DNA of 64,000 bases from Micromonospora craniellae (GTDB lineage: Bacteria > Actinomycetota > Actinomycetes > Mycobacteriales > Micromonosporaceae). Under the pieces are notes generated by a model. It did no database searches and was not told the origin of the DNA. It saw nothing but the letters and a program-made list of their open reading frames with translations. Each line of letters begins with the position of its first letter. Positions within the stretch are counted from its first letter, which is position 1. Where the stretch lies: positions 1,054,001 through 1,118,000 of the forward strand of contig NZ_CP061725.1 of assembly GCF_014764405.1 (NCBI RefSeq). The letters are read 5' to 3'. The position numbers and the translations under genes were made by a program. Below are positions 50,687 through 58,556 of the stretch, one piece after another.

Positions 50687-51334
50687 TCAGCGGGCCGGCG
50701 GGCGGTCCCAGCCGGGCGGCAACTCCGGCGGCGCGGTCCACTCCGCCGGGGGGACGAAGTCGCACCAGGCCCCGTCGAACGGGAACTCGCCCGCCTCAGC
50801 CGTCCGGATGGCCCGCTTGCCCTCGGCCCGGACCGCCGCCTCATCCGGCACCCAGTAGTGCTCCGGGAAGGCGAGCCGCTCGGTGAACTCGTCCTCGTCC
50901 TTCCACGCCCAGCTCAGGTCGGGGCGCACCACCACGTCGAGGTCCTGGTCCACGATGTCGACGCCGGCCAGGTCGCCGTCGTCCCAGCGGATTCCGGGCT
51001 CCTCCAGGTTGACGTACCAGTGGGTGAAACACCCCTGCGCGTCCTGGAACCACCAGACCGAGTGGGCGGCGCCCGTCGGCAGGAACTTCAGCAGCGGCGG
51101 TCCCAGCCACCGGCCGGTCGCCAGCCGGTACGTCGAGACGACCCACTCGGCGAACGGGATCCCCCGCATGCCCACGCCGGCCTCGGTCACCTCGCTGGCC
51201 ACCGCCGTGTCCCGGGCCAGCCACAGCAGCAGGCCCCGGTCGTCGTCGCTGACCACGCGTACCGGGCGCACCCAACCGATCCGGCCCCGCCGGACGTTGC
51301 GGTGCACGATCAGGCGGCCCGGTTCGAATCTCAC
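50687..51334 (-). CDS. DUF402-family protein
   Basis: The 215-residue protein has the DUF402 (FomD-like) barrel: HSVWWFQDAQGCFTHWYVNL, EEPGIRWDDGDLAGVDIVDQ, DLDVVVRPDLSWAWKDEDEF. Family members studied elsewhere are metal-dependent nucleotide or phosphonate-nucleotide hydrolases, and the Tyr/Asp/Glu-rich metal loop is present here. ATG 51334 (MRFEPGRLIVHRNVRRGRIG) is the start. It is 16 bases downstream of proS, so it may be co-transcribed. Confidence 0.85.
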   Translation of the reverse strand: MRFEPGRLIVHRNVRRGRIGWVRPVRVVSDDDRGLLLWLARDTAVASEVTEAGVGMRGIPFAEWVVSTYRLATGRWLGPPLLKFLPTGAAHSVWWFQDAQGCFTHWYVNLEEPGIRWDDGDLAGVDIVDQDLDVVVRPDLSWAWKDEDEFTERLAFPEHYWVPDEAAVRAEGKRAIRTAEAGEFPFDGAWCDFVPPAEWTAPPELPPGWDRPPAR

Positions 51335-51350
51335 CGTCGTGACCGGTTCC

Positions 51351-52757
51351 TCAGTACGCGCGGGCCAGGATGGCGACCAGGTCGGGCTCGTCCTCGGTGT
51401 CCGGCACCGAGCCGTCGGCGCGGACCAGACAGCGGACGGTCACGCCCTGCCCGTTGGCCTTCGCCTCGCCCTCCACGCCGACCGCCGACCACGGCACCCG
51501 GGCCCAGCCGGTGGCCGCCGTCTCCAGCGCCTCGTCCAGAGTCGCCGCCTCGACCGTGCGCGACTGGCGGAAGGCGAGCGCCTGGTCGTGCAGGGCCTGC
51601 TGGTCGGCCTCCAGGGCGGCGAGCACCGCGCCGACCACGTCGGCCACCGGCGTGGGCGCCTTCGACCCGTCGGTACGCCGCACCACGACCGCGTTGCCGG
51701 CGGCCAGGTCGCGGGGACCGACCTCGACGCGTACCGGGTACCCGCGCAGCTCGGCGTCGACGGCCCGGCGGCCGAAGGGGGTGTCGGTGCGGTCGTCGAG
51801 GGTGACCCGGACACCGGCGTCGCGCAGCGCGTCGCGGAGCTTGGCCGCCGCAGCGCCCACGCCGTCGCCGTCCTTGACCACCATCACGTACGCCTGCACC
51901 GGCGCCAGCTTCGGCGGCACCCGCAGCCCGTTGTCGTCGCCATGGCACATGATCAGGCCGCCGAGCATCCGGGTGGAGGTGCCCCAGGAGGTGGTCCAGG
52001 CGTGTTCCCGGCCGCCCTCGGCGGAGGAGTAGCTGATGTCGAACGCCTTGGCGAAGTTCTGCCCGAGCTCGTGGCTGGTGCCGAGCTGGAGCGCCTTGCC
52101 GTCGCCCATCATGCCTTCGCAGGTGTACGTGGCGGTCGCCCCGGCGAAGCGCTCACGGGCCGTCTTGAGCCCGACTACCACCGGGATGCCGAGCACGTTC
52201 ACCATCAGGTCCTCGTACGCCTCGTGCAGGATCCTGCGGGCGTACGCGCGGGCGTCGGCGCGGGTGGCGTGCGCGGTGTGCCCCTCCTGCCACAGGAACT
52301 CGCTGGTACGCAGGAAGACCCGGGGCCGCAACTCCCACCGGACCACGTTGGCCCACTGGTTGAGCAGCAGCGGCAGGTCCCGGTACGAGTCGATCCACTT
52401 GGCCATGAACTCGCCGATCACCGTCTCGCTGGTGGGGCGCACCACGACCGGCTCGGCCAACTGCTTGCCGCCACCGTGGGTGACCACCGCCAGCTCCGGC
52501 GAGAAGCCCTCGACATGCTCGGCCTCACGCTTGAGGTAGCTCTCCGGGATGAACAGCGGGAAGTACGCGTTCTCCGCCCCGGCCGCCTTGATCCGGTCGT
52601 CCATCTCGGCCTGCATCCGCTCCCAGATGGCATAGCCGGCCGGCCGGATCACCATGGTCCCCCGCACCGGCCCATTGTCGGCCAGCTTCGCCTTAGCGAT
52701 GAGGTCCTGGTACCAGCGGGGAAAGTCCTCCGCCCGGGGAGTCAGCACACGCGCCAT
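51351..52757 (-). CDS. proS: Prolyl-tRNA synthetase, archaeal/eukaryotic-like (short) type
   Basis: The 468-residue class II synthetase lacks the bacterial editing insertion. It has the archaeal/eukaryotic-type layout with MVIRPAGYAIWERMQAEMDD, VVVRPTSETVIGEFMAKWID, LLLNQWANVVRWELRPRVFL (motif 2), RTSEFLWQEGHTAHAT, AWTTSWGTSTRMLGGLIMCH (motif 3), then an anticodon-binding domain and a C-terminal zinc/tail region. ATG 52757 (MARVLTPRAEDFPRWYQDLI) is chosen over an upstream in-frame extension that is Gly/Trp-rich and not family-like. The A-rich inverted repeat upstream separates it from the amidohydrolase. Confidence 0.93.
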   Translation of the reverse strand: MARVLTPRAEDFPRWYQDLIAKAKLADNGPVRGTMVIRPAGYAIWERMQAEMDDRIKAAGAENAYFPLFIPESYLKREAEHVEGFSPELAVVTHGGGKQLAEPVVVRPTSETVIGEFMAKWIDSYRDLPLLLNQWANVVRWELRPRVFLRTSEFLWQEGHTAHATRADARAYARRILHEAYEDLMVNVLGIPVVVGLKTARERFAGATATYTCEGMMGDGKALQLGTSHELGQNFAKAFDISYSSAEGGREHAWTTSWGTSTRMLGGLIMCHGDDNGLRVPPKLAPVQAYVMVVKDGDGVGAAAAKLRDALRDAGVRVTLDDRTDTPFGRRAVDAELRGYPVRVEVGPRDLAAGNAVVVRRTDGSKAPTPVADVVGAVLAALEADQQALHDQALAFRQSRTVEAATLDEALETAATGWARVPWSAVGVEGEAKANGQGVTVRCLVRADGSVPDTEDEPDLVAILARAY

Positions 52758-52815
52758 GACCACACATCCTATGCGCCCCCACCCACCCCACACCCCCCAC
52801 CCACCCCACCTCACG

Positions 52816-52877
52816 GGTTGATCAAGAAGTTTGGGTCGCCGCCGGGCAGGAGCTTGACGCGAACTTCTTGATCAACC
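52816..52877. repeat. Intergenic stem-loop repeat of a second type
   Basis: Perfect 16-base arms (GGTTGATCAAGAAGTT / AACTTCTTGATCAACC) continue for 6 more pairs with two mismatches and enclose an 18-base loop. It fills most of the gap between the amidohydrolase and proS. The AT-rich arms are unlike the surrounding DNA. Confidence 0.85.
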
Positions 52878-52891
52878 GGGAGGTGCGGGGG

Positions 52892-53971
52892 TCAGCGGAT
52901 GAGGTTGCCGCGGAGGATGAGGCGGGAGGGGGTGCGGAGGGCGTTCAGGTCTCGGCGGGGGTCTTCCGCGTAGACGGAGAGGTCGGCCAGGCCGCCCTCG
53001 ACGAGGCCGGGGAAGCCGAGCCAGGCGCGGGCGCCCCAGGAGGCGGCGGCGAGCACGTCCGTCCGGGACATGCCGGCCTGCTCGTGCAGCAGCAGCATCT
53101 CCTCCACGGCGAGACCGTGGTCGATGCCGCCGCCCGCATCGGTGCCCACGTAGATCGGCACTCCCGCCTCGTACGCGGCGCGCACCACCTGCGGGAAGCG
53201 GTCGCGCAGGGCGATCATGTGGTCGGCGTACCCGGGGAACTTGGGTCGGGCCTGGTCGGCGATCCCGCCGAAGGTCCGGATGTTGATCATCGTGGGGATC
53301 AGCGCGGTGCCCTGCCGGGCCATCAGGTCGATCAGGTCCAGGCTGAGCCCGGTGCCGTGCTCCACCGAGTCCACCCCGGCCCGCACCATGATCTCCACGG
53401 CGGACTCGCTGAAGGTGTGCACGGCGGCGCGTGCCCCGGCGGCGTGCGCGGCCGCCACCGCGGCCGTCATCGTGTCCGCGTCCCAGGCCGGCGCCAGGTC
53501 ACCGACGCCCCGGTCGATCCAGTCTCCGACCAGCTTGACCCAGCCGTTGCCCGCGGCGGCCTGCGCCGTCACGGCGGCGGCGACCTCGGCGGCGGCGACC
53601 TCCATCCCGATGTCCCGCAGGTACCGCTTGGGCGGCGCGACGTGCCGGCCCGCGCGGGCCAGTCGCGGCAGGTCGGGCTCGTCCTCCAACTCCGGGTACG
53701 GGAAGGGCGAGCCCGCGTCCCGGATCGCAAGGACACCGGCGTCCCGGTCGGTCCGGGCCAGCGTCCGGGCCTGGTCGAGCGAGGTGATCGGCGTGGCCCC
53801 CCGGGCGATGCCGATGTGACAGTGTGCGTCGACCAACCCGGGCAGCACGAAGCCGCCGTCGACCACCGTCTCGGCACCGGGCACCGGATCGAAGGTGACC
53901 CGGTCACCGACCAGCCACAGGTCCCGTACCTCGTCGTCGGGCAGAAGCACGCCACGGACATGCAGAGCCAT
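52892..53971 (-). CDS. Amidohydrolase-family metal-dependent hydrolase
   Basis: The 359-residue protein is a TIM-barrel amidohydrolase with metal ligands in LPGLVDAHCHIGIARG (HxH), a Lys in NGWVKLVGDWIDRG, His in RAAVHTFSESAVE, His in GVDSVEHGTGLSLD and Asp in VPIYVGTDAGGGIDHG. The N- and C-terminal strands form the usual second small domain. The substrate is unknown; imidazolonepropionase/prolidase-like relatives are the nearest by motif. It lies just downstream of ffh (121 bases), the same position as in mycobacteria as I recall it. Confidence 0.88.
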   Translation of the reverse strand: MALHVRGVLLPDDEVRDLWLVGDRVTFDPVPGAETVVDGGFVLPGLVDAHCHIGIARGATPITSLDQARTLARTDRDAGVLAIRDAGSPFPYPELEDEPDLPRLARAGRHVAPPKRYLRDIGMEVAAAEVAAAVTAQAAAGNGWVKLVGDWIDRGVGDLAPAWDADTMTAAVAAAHAAGARAAVHTFSESAVEIMVRAGVDSVEHGTGLSLDLIDLMARQGTALIPTMINIRTFGGIADQARPKFPGYADHMIALRDRFPQVVRAAYEAGVPIYVGTDAGGGIDHGLAVEEMLLLHEQAGMSRTDVLAAASWGARAWLGFPGLVEGGLADLSVYAEDPRRDLNALRTPSRLILRGNLIR

Positions 53972-54092
53972 GTGTAAGTCCTACCCGATCATCGAGCCCT
54001 TGTGAATGTCAGGGCAGGTGGGGGCCTCTTCGGGCCTCTCGCACCCGGATCGGAGAGCCGACCTTCTGCCGGACGACGACGAGTGGGGCCGG

Positions 54093-55637
54093 CTAGGGCT
54101 TGTCCCGCTTGCCCAGCTTGTTGAAGTCGATCTTCGGCAGCTTGAAGCCCGGCGGCAGTCCCTGGCCGGCGGCCAGGTCGTCCGGGTTCATCCCCGGCGG
54201 GAGCTGCGGCATACCGCCCGGGAAGCCGCCCGGCATCCCGGCGCCGCTACGCGGCCGGTTGCCGCCCTTGGTGCCCTTGCGCTTGTTCTTCGGGCTCTTG
54301 GTCGCCTTGCGCCGGCCGCCGCCGGGCAGGCCCATCATGCCGCCCATCTGCTTCATCATCTTCTGCGCGTCGGTGAAGCGGTTGAGCAACTGGTTGACGT
54401 CCATCACGGTGACGCCGGAACCGTTGGCGATCCGGGCCCGCCGGGAGCCGTTGATGATCTTCGGGTTGGTGCGCTCGGCCGGGGTCATCGAGCGGATGAT
54501 CGCGGTTATCCGGTCGAAGTGCTTGTCGTCCAGCTCGGCGAGCTGGTCCTTGACCTGCCCCATGCCCGGCATCATGGCCAGCACGTTGGCGATCGGCCCC
54601 ATCCGGCGTACCGCGATGAGCTGGTCGAGGAAGTCCTCCAGGGTGAACTGCTCGCCGCCCATCAGCTTGGCGGTCATCTTCTCCTTCTGATCGGTGTCGA
54701 AGGCCGCCTCGGCCTGCTCGATCAGAGTGAGGACGTCGCCCATGCCGAGGATCCGGCTGGCCATCCGGTCGGGGTGGAAGACATCGAAGTCCTCCAGCTT
54801 CTCGCCGGTGGAGGCGAAGAGGATCGGTTGCCCGGTCACCTCGCGGACCGACAGTGCGGCGCCACCGCGCGCATCGCCGTCGAGCTTGGACAGCACCACG
54901 CCGGTGATGCCGACGCCGTCACGGAACGCCTCGGCGGTCCGCACCGCGTCCTGACCGACCATCGCGTCGATGACGAAGATGACCTCGTCCGGCTGGACCG
55001 CGTCCCGGATGTTCGCGGCCTGCTGCATCATCTCCGCGTCGATGCCGAGCCGGCCGGCGGTGTCGACGATGACGACATCGCGGGCGGCCCGTCGGGCGTG
55101 CTCGATGGAGGCCTTTGCCACCTGCACCGGGTCACCGACGCCGTTGCCGGGCTCCGGGGCGTACACCTCGACACCGGCCCGGCCACCGAGCACCTGGAGC
55201 TGCCCGACGGCGTTGGGCCGCTGGAGGTCGGCGGCGACCAACAGCGGCTGGTGCCCCTGGGTCCGCAGCCAGCGGGCCAGCTTGCCGGCGAGGGTGGTCT
55301 TGCCGGAGCCCTGGAGGCCGGCGAGCATGATCACCGTCGGCGGCTGCTTGGCGAACTGGAGCCGACGCCCCTCGCCGCCGAGAACCGCGACCAGCTCCTC
55401 GTTGACGATCTTGATGATCTGCTGCGCCGGGTTGAGCGCCTGGGAGACCTCCGCTCCCCTGGCCCGCTCCTTGACGTTCGTGATGAAGCCCTTGACCACC
55501 GGCAGGGCGACATCGGCCTCCAGCAGCGCGAGACGGATCTCGCGCGCGGTCGCGTCGATGTCGGCGTCGGTGAGGCGTCCCTTGCCGCGGAGCTTGGTGA
55601 AGATCCCGGAGAGGCGGTCACTCAAGGTGTCAAACAC
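54093..55637 (-). CDS. ffh: Signal recognition particle protein Ffh (SRP54)
   Basis: The 514-residue GTPase targets membrane proteins with 4.5S RNA and FtsY. The NG domain includes the P-loop MLAGLQGSGKTTLAGKLARW, VIVDTAGRLGIDAEMMQQAA, and GVVLSKLDGDARGGAALSVR. The Met-rich M domain with MMKQMGGMMGLPGGGRRKAT and a basic Gly/Pro tail follows from about residue 330. The start is at 55637 (MFDTLSDRLSGIFTKLRGKG). The stem-loop repeat copy 2 lies upstream, between ffh and glnD. Confidence 0.97.
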   Translation of the reverse strand: MFDTLSDRLSGIFTKLRGKGRLTDADIDATAREIRLALLEADVALPVVKGFITNVKERARGAEVSQALNPAQQIIKIVNEELVAVLGGEGRRLQFAKQPPTVIMLAGLQGSGKTTLAGKLARWLRTQGHQPLLVAADLQRPNAVGQLQVLGGRAGVEVYAPEPGNGVGDPVQVAKASIEHARRAARDVVIVDTAGRLGIDAEMMQQAANIRDAVQPDEVIFVIDAMVGQDAVRTAEAFRDGVGITGVVLSKLDGDARGGAALSVREVTGQPILFASTGEKLEDFDVFHPDRMASRILGMGDVLTLIEQAEAAFDTDQKEKMTAKLMGGEQFTLEDFLDQLIAVRRMGPIANVLAMMPGMGQVKDQLAELDDKHFDRITAIIRSMTPAERTNPKIINGSRRARIANGSGVTVMDVNQLLNRFTDAQKMMKQMGGMMGLPGGGRRKATKSPKNKRKGTKGGNRPRSGAGMPGGFPGGMPQLPPGMNPDDLAAGQGLPPGFKLPKIDFNKLGKRDKP

Positions 55638-55763
55638 ACGAACATCCCGTTTGTCAGTGTTCCGGCGAGCACGAGTGGGGCCGGATGAGCGCTCCGACCA
55701 CCGTTAGCGTATCCGGCCACCGGTACCGCCGCTCCACGCCGTCTCTCCCGCCGCCCCGGGTGA

Positions 55764-55813
55764 AAGGAAGGGACCCCTTCTATACACCAGGCGTTAGTAG
55801 GGGACCCTTCCTT
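55764..55813. repeat. Intergenic stem-loop repeat, copy 2
   Basis: 15-base arms (AAGGAAGGGACCCCT / AGGGGACCCTTCCTT) with one central A-A mismatch enclose the loop TCTATACACCAGGCGTTAGT. It is the same element and orientation as 36463-36518, and the upstream flank CCCGGGTG is also shared. It lies between glnD and ffh, 10 bases from the glnD stop. Confidence 0.85.
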
Positions 55814-55823
55814 GCATGGCGCG

Positions 55824-58181
55824 CTAGACGGCGGCGAGCACGGCGGATTCCAGACGGTCGCGGTCGGCGTCCGAGGGCCACGAGCCGACGAGGTAGAACA
55901 CGTCCACCACGTCCCCGCCGAGGGTGGCGATCCGGGCCGCCCGGACCTGCGCGCCGGCCGCGTCCAACGCGGTGGTCACCCGGTAGAGCAGGCCCGCCGC
56001 GTCGGCGGCACGCAACTCCAGCAGCACGGCGTCGGTGGCGGCGTCGCGGTGCCAGACCACCCGGGGCTCGGCCCCGGCGCCCCGCCCGGCCCGGGCCCGC
56101 AGGCGCTGCGTCACCGACACGTCGCCGCCGATCGCCCGGCGCAGGTCCGCGGTGAGCGCGACCGGATCCGGCGTCAACCCGTACCGCGGCTGCACCCGGC
56201 ACTCGACCAGCGCCCGGCCGTCCACCGTCGACGCGTCGGCGGCGAGGACCTCCAGCCGGTGCAGCGCCAGGCAACCGGCCACCGTCGCGAGCAGACCCCG
56301 CCGGTCGGCCGCGGCCACCGCCACCCGGTCCCCGGTCAGGTGTACGACCGGCAGCGGCCCCGCCACCAGCGCCGGATCGGGTGCGGGTGGCTGCGGCACG
56401 GCGCCGGTGTCGAGCGTGGTCCGGACCCGGGCGACCAGCTCGGCGACCAGCCGCCCCTTCCAGGCCGACCAGGCACCCGGCCCGGTGGCGGCGGCGTCCG
56501 CGCGGACCAGCGCGTACAGCAGGTCGAGGGTGGCCACGTCGCCGACCGTCTCGGCCACCCGGGAGATGGTGACCGGGTCGGCGAGGTCCCGCCGGGTGGC
56601 CACCTCGGGCAGCACCAGGTGCAGCCGGACCAGCGTGCCGATCAGCGACGCCTCCGCCTCGGGCAGGCCGATCCGGGCGGCCATCGCCTCGGCGATCGGC
56701 GCACCCACGGTCGAGTGGTCACCCGGCAGGCCCTTGCCGATGTCGTGCAGGAACGCGCCGAGCAGCAGCAGGTCCGGCCGGTCCACGTCGCGGGTGTGCC
56801 GGCTGGCCTCGTACGCGGTCTGCACCAGGTGCCGGTCGAGGGTGAACCGGTGCACCGGGTTGTGCTGGGGCAGGCTACGCAGCCGGGTCCACTCCGGCAG
56901 CCAGCCGTCGATCAACCCGTACCGGTCGCAGGTCTCCCAGGCCGGGAGCAGCCCCGCACCGGCGCCCAGCAGCGTGGTCAGCGCGGCCCGCGCCTCCACC
57001 GGCCACGGCGTCGGCAGCGGCGGGCAGTACGACGCCAGCCACTCGCACGTGGCCCGGGCGATCGGCAGGCCGGTGACCGCTGCGGCGGCGGCCACCCGCA
57101 CCGAGAGGCTGGCGTCGGGGCGGGCGCCGATGGCGGTGCGGGCCAGCACCAGTTCCCCGTCGTGCTCCACCACGTCGCGGGCGACCGGCCGGCGCACCGG
57201 GCGACCGTCGGCACCCCGACGGCGGCCGGAACGCAGCCGGTCGGCGGCGCGGAGCGCGTCGTCGAGAGCGTGGCTGACGGTACGCGCGTCGCCGGCGACC
57301 CGGCGCAGCAGCGCGTCACCGTCGCCGTCCTCAGCCTGCGTTCGCCGTTCCCGGAGCGGCGCGAGATCGGTGGCGTCGTTCGAGGCCGGGTATGGTTCGT
57401 CCTCGGCCGGCGCCTGCCGGAGTCCGAGCAGCGCGGCCACCCCGGCGCGTTCCTGGGCGAGCAGCCGGTCGACCCGCCGGCCGAGCTGCTGGTGCAGCGC
57501 GTCGCGGGTGTCCAGCAGGCGCAGGTGCGCGGCGTGCACGGCGGGACGCAGCGCGTCGGTGATCCCGGCGAGGGCGATGGCCTTGAGGATGCCGACGTCG
57601 CGAAGGCCGCCGGCCGCCTCCTTGAGGTCACCTTCGAGCAGGAACGCCAGCTCGCCGTGGGACTGCCAGCGGGTCGCCGCGCTCTGGCGCAGCGGGGCCA
57701 GTTGGCGTACGGCGGTACGCCGCCAGTGGTCCACGGCGCTGTTCACCAGCGTGACGGCGAGTTCCGGGTCACCGGCGACGAGGCGGGCGTCGAGCAGGCC
57801 CAGGGCCACCTTCACGTCGTCCTGGGCGACCGACAGCGCCTCGGCCACGGTGCGTACCGAGTGGTCCAGCCGCAGCCCCGCGTCCCAGATCGGGTACCAG
57901 AGCGAGGCGGCCAGCTCGTCGATGCCGGGCACCCCGGCGTGCAGCAACACCAGGTCGAGGTCGCCGTGCGGGGCGCACTGCCGCCGGCCCAGCCCGCCGA
58001 CCGCGAGCAGCGCGACGCCCGGCCGGTCCGGCAGCAGCCGGGCCAGCCAGGCGTCGTACGCGTCGGACCGGGCCCGGCGCGCGGCGGCGCCGATCCCGGC
58101 CGGTACGCGGACGACCTCGTCGGCCGGGAGTGCCCTACCGCAGTCACGTTCCACGGCTGTCCTCCCGGCCGACGAGGTCAT
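55824..58181 (-). CDS. glnD: [Protein-PII] nucleotidyltransferase/hydrolase GlnD
   Basis: The 785-residue protein (776 from the inner start) has a nucleotidyltransferase domain (LLAVGGLGRRQCAPHGDLDL with the G-D-L-D metal site), a helical linker, an HD hydrolase domain (LLLGAFLHDIGKGLPGDHST) and two C-terminal ACT domains (VAAADRRGLLATVAGCLALH, LRAADAAGLLYRVTTALDAA). It modifies and demodifies PII; in studied actinobacteria the modification is adenylylation. ATG 58181 is the outer start, 11 bases after the glnB stop. GTG 58154 has a better ribosome site (GGGAGGA, 5 bases). A strong hairpin covers this region. It is the last gene of amtB-glnB-glnD. Confidence 0.93.
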   Translation of the reverse strand: MTSSAGRTAVERDCGRALPADEVVRVPAGIGAAARRARSDAYDAWLARLLPDRPGVALLAVGGLGRRQCAPHGDLDLVLLHAGVPGIDELAASLWYPIWDAGLRLDHSVRTVAEALSVAQDDVKVALGLLDARLVAGDPELAVTLVNSAVDHWRRTAVRQLAPLRQSAATRWQSHGELAFLLEGDLKEAAGGLRDVGILKAIALAGITDALRPAVHAAHLRLLDTRDALHQQLGRRVDRLLAQERAGVAALLGLRQAPAEDEPYPASNDATDLAPLRERRTQAEDGDGDALLRRVAGDARTVSHALDDALRAADRLRSGRRRGADGRPVRRPVARDVVEHDGELVLARTAIGARPDASLSVRVAAAAAVTGLPIARATCEWLASYCPPLPTPWPVEARAALTTLLGAGAGLLPAWETCDRYGLIDGWLPEWTRLRSLPQHNPVHRFTLDRHLVQTAYEASRHTRDVDRPDLLLLGAFLHDIGKGLPGDHSTVGAPIAEAMAARIGLPEAEASLIGTLVRLHLVLPEVATRRDLADPVTISRVAETVGDVATLDLLYALVRADAAATGPGAWSAWKGRLVAELVARVRTTLDTGAVPQPPAPDPALVAGPLPVVHLTGDRVAVAAADRRGLLATVAGCLALHRLEVLAADASTVDGRALVECRVQPRYGLTPDPVALTADLRRAIGGDVSVTQRLRARAGRGAGAEPRVVWHRDAATDAVLLELRAADAAGLLYRVTTALDAAGAQVRAARIATLGGDVVDVFYLVGSWPSDADRDRLESAVLAAV
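58113..58179 (-). promoter_or_regulatory. Inverted repeat over the glnD start region (possible translation control)
   Basis: Perfect 18-base arms at 58113-58130 and 58162-58179 (GACCTCGTCGGCCGGGAG and its complement) are separated by 31 bases. In the message the first arm contains the last base of the ATG at 58181 and the GGGAG ribosome site for GTG 58154, so the folded form would hide that site. Confidence 0.55.
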
Positions 58182-58192
58182 CGAACGGTGTC

Positions 58193-58531
58193 CTACAGGG
58201 CGTCCAGGCCGCGCTCACCGGTGCGGACCCGGACGACCTCCTCGACTCCGGTCACCCAGACCTTGCCGTCACCGATCTTGCCCGTCCGGGCGGCACCGAC
58301 CACCGCGTCGACGATCTTGTCGACGTCGATCTCGTCGGTGAGCACCTCGACCCGGATCTTGGGCAGGAACTCGACCGTGTACTCGGCGCCCCGGTAGACC
58401 TCGGTGTGGCCCTTCTGCCGTCCGTAGCCCTGGACCTCGCTCACGGTCAGTCCGGCCACGCCCAGCGTGTGCAGGGCCTCCTTGACGGCGTCCAACTGGT
58501 GCGGCTTGATGACCGCGGTCACCAGCTTCAT
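58193..58531 (-). CDS. glnB: Nitrogen regulatory protein PII (GlnB/GlnK)
   Basis: The 112-residue PII signal protein binds ATP/ADP and 2-oxoglutarate. It has MKLVTAVIKPHQLDAVKEAL, the T-loop YGRQKGHTEVYRGAEYTVEF with the modifiable Tyr51, the B-loop AARTGKIGDGKVWVTGVEEV and the C-loop VRTGERG. ATG 58531 gives the standard length. It sits between amtB and glnD, so it is functionally GlnK-like: it should block the ammonium channel when nitrogen is plentiful. The gap to amtB is 25 bases. Confidence 0.97.
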   Translation of the reverse strand: MKLVTAVIKPHQLDAVKEALHTLGVAGLTVSEVQGYGRQKGHTEVYRGAEYTVEFLPKIRVEVLTDEIDVDKIVDAVVGAARTGKIGDGKVWVTGVEEVVRVRTGERGLDAL

Positions 58532-58556
58532 GTCCAACCCCTCCATTCCGAGAACG

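Noticed and set aside
55812..58397. Plus-strand frame of about 860 codons
   Set aside because: It is antisense to glnD, whose motifs are unambiguous.
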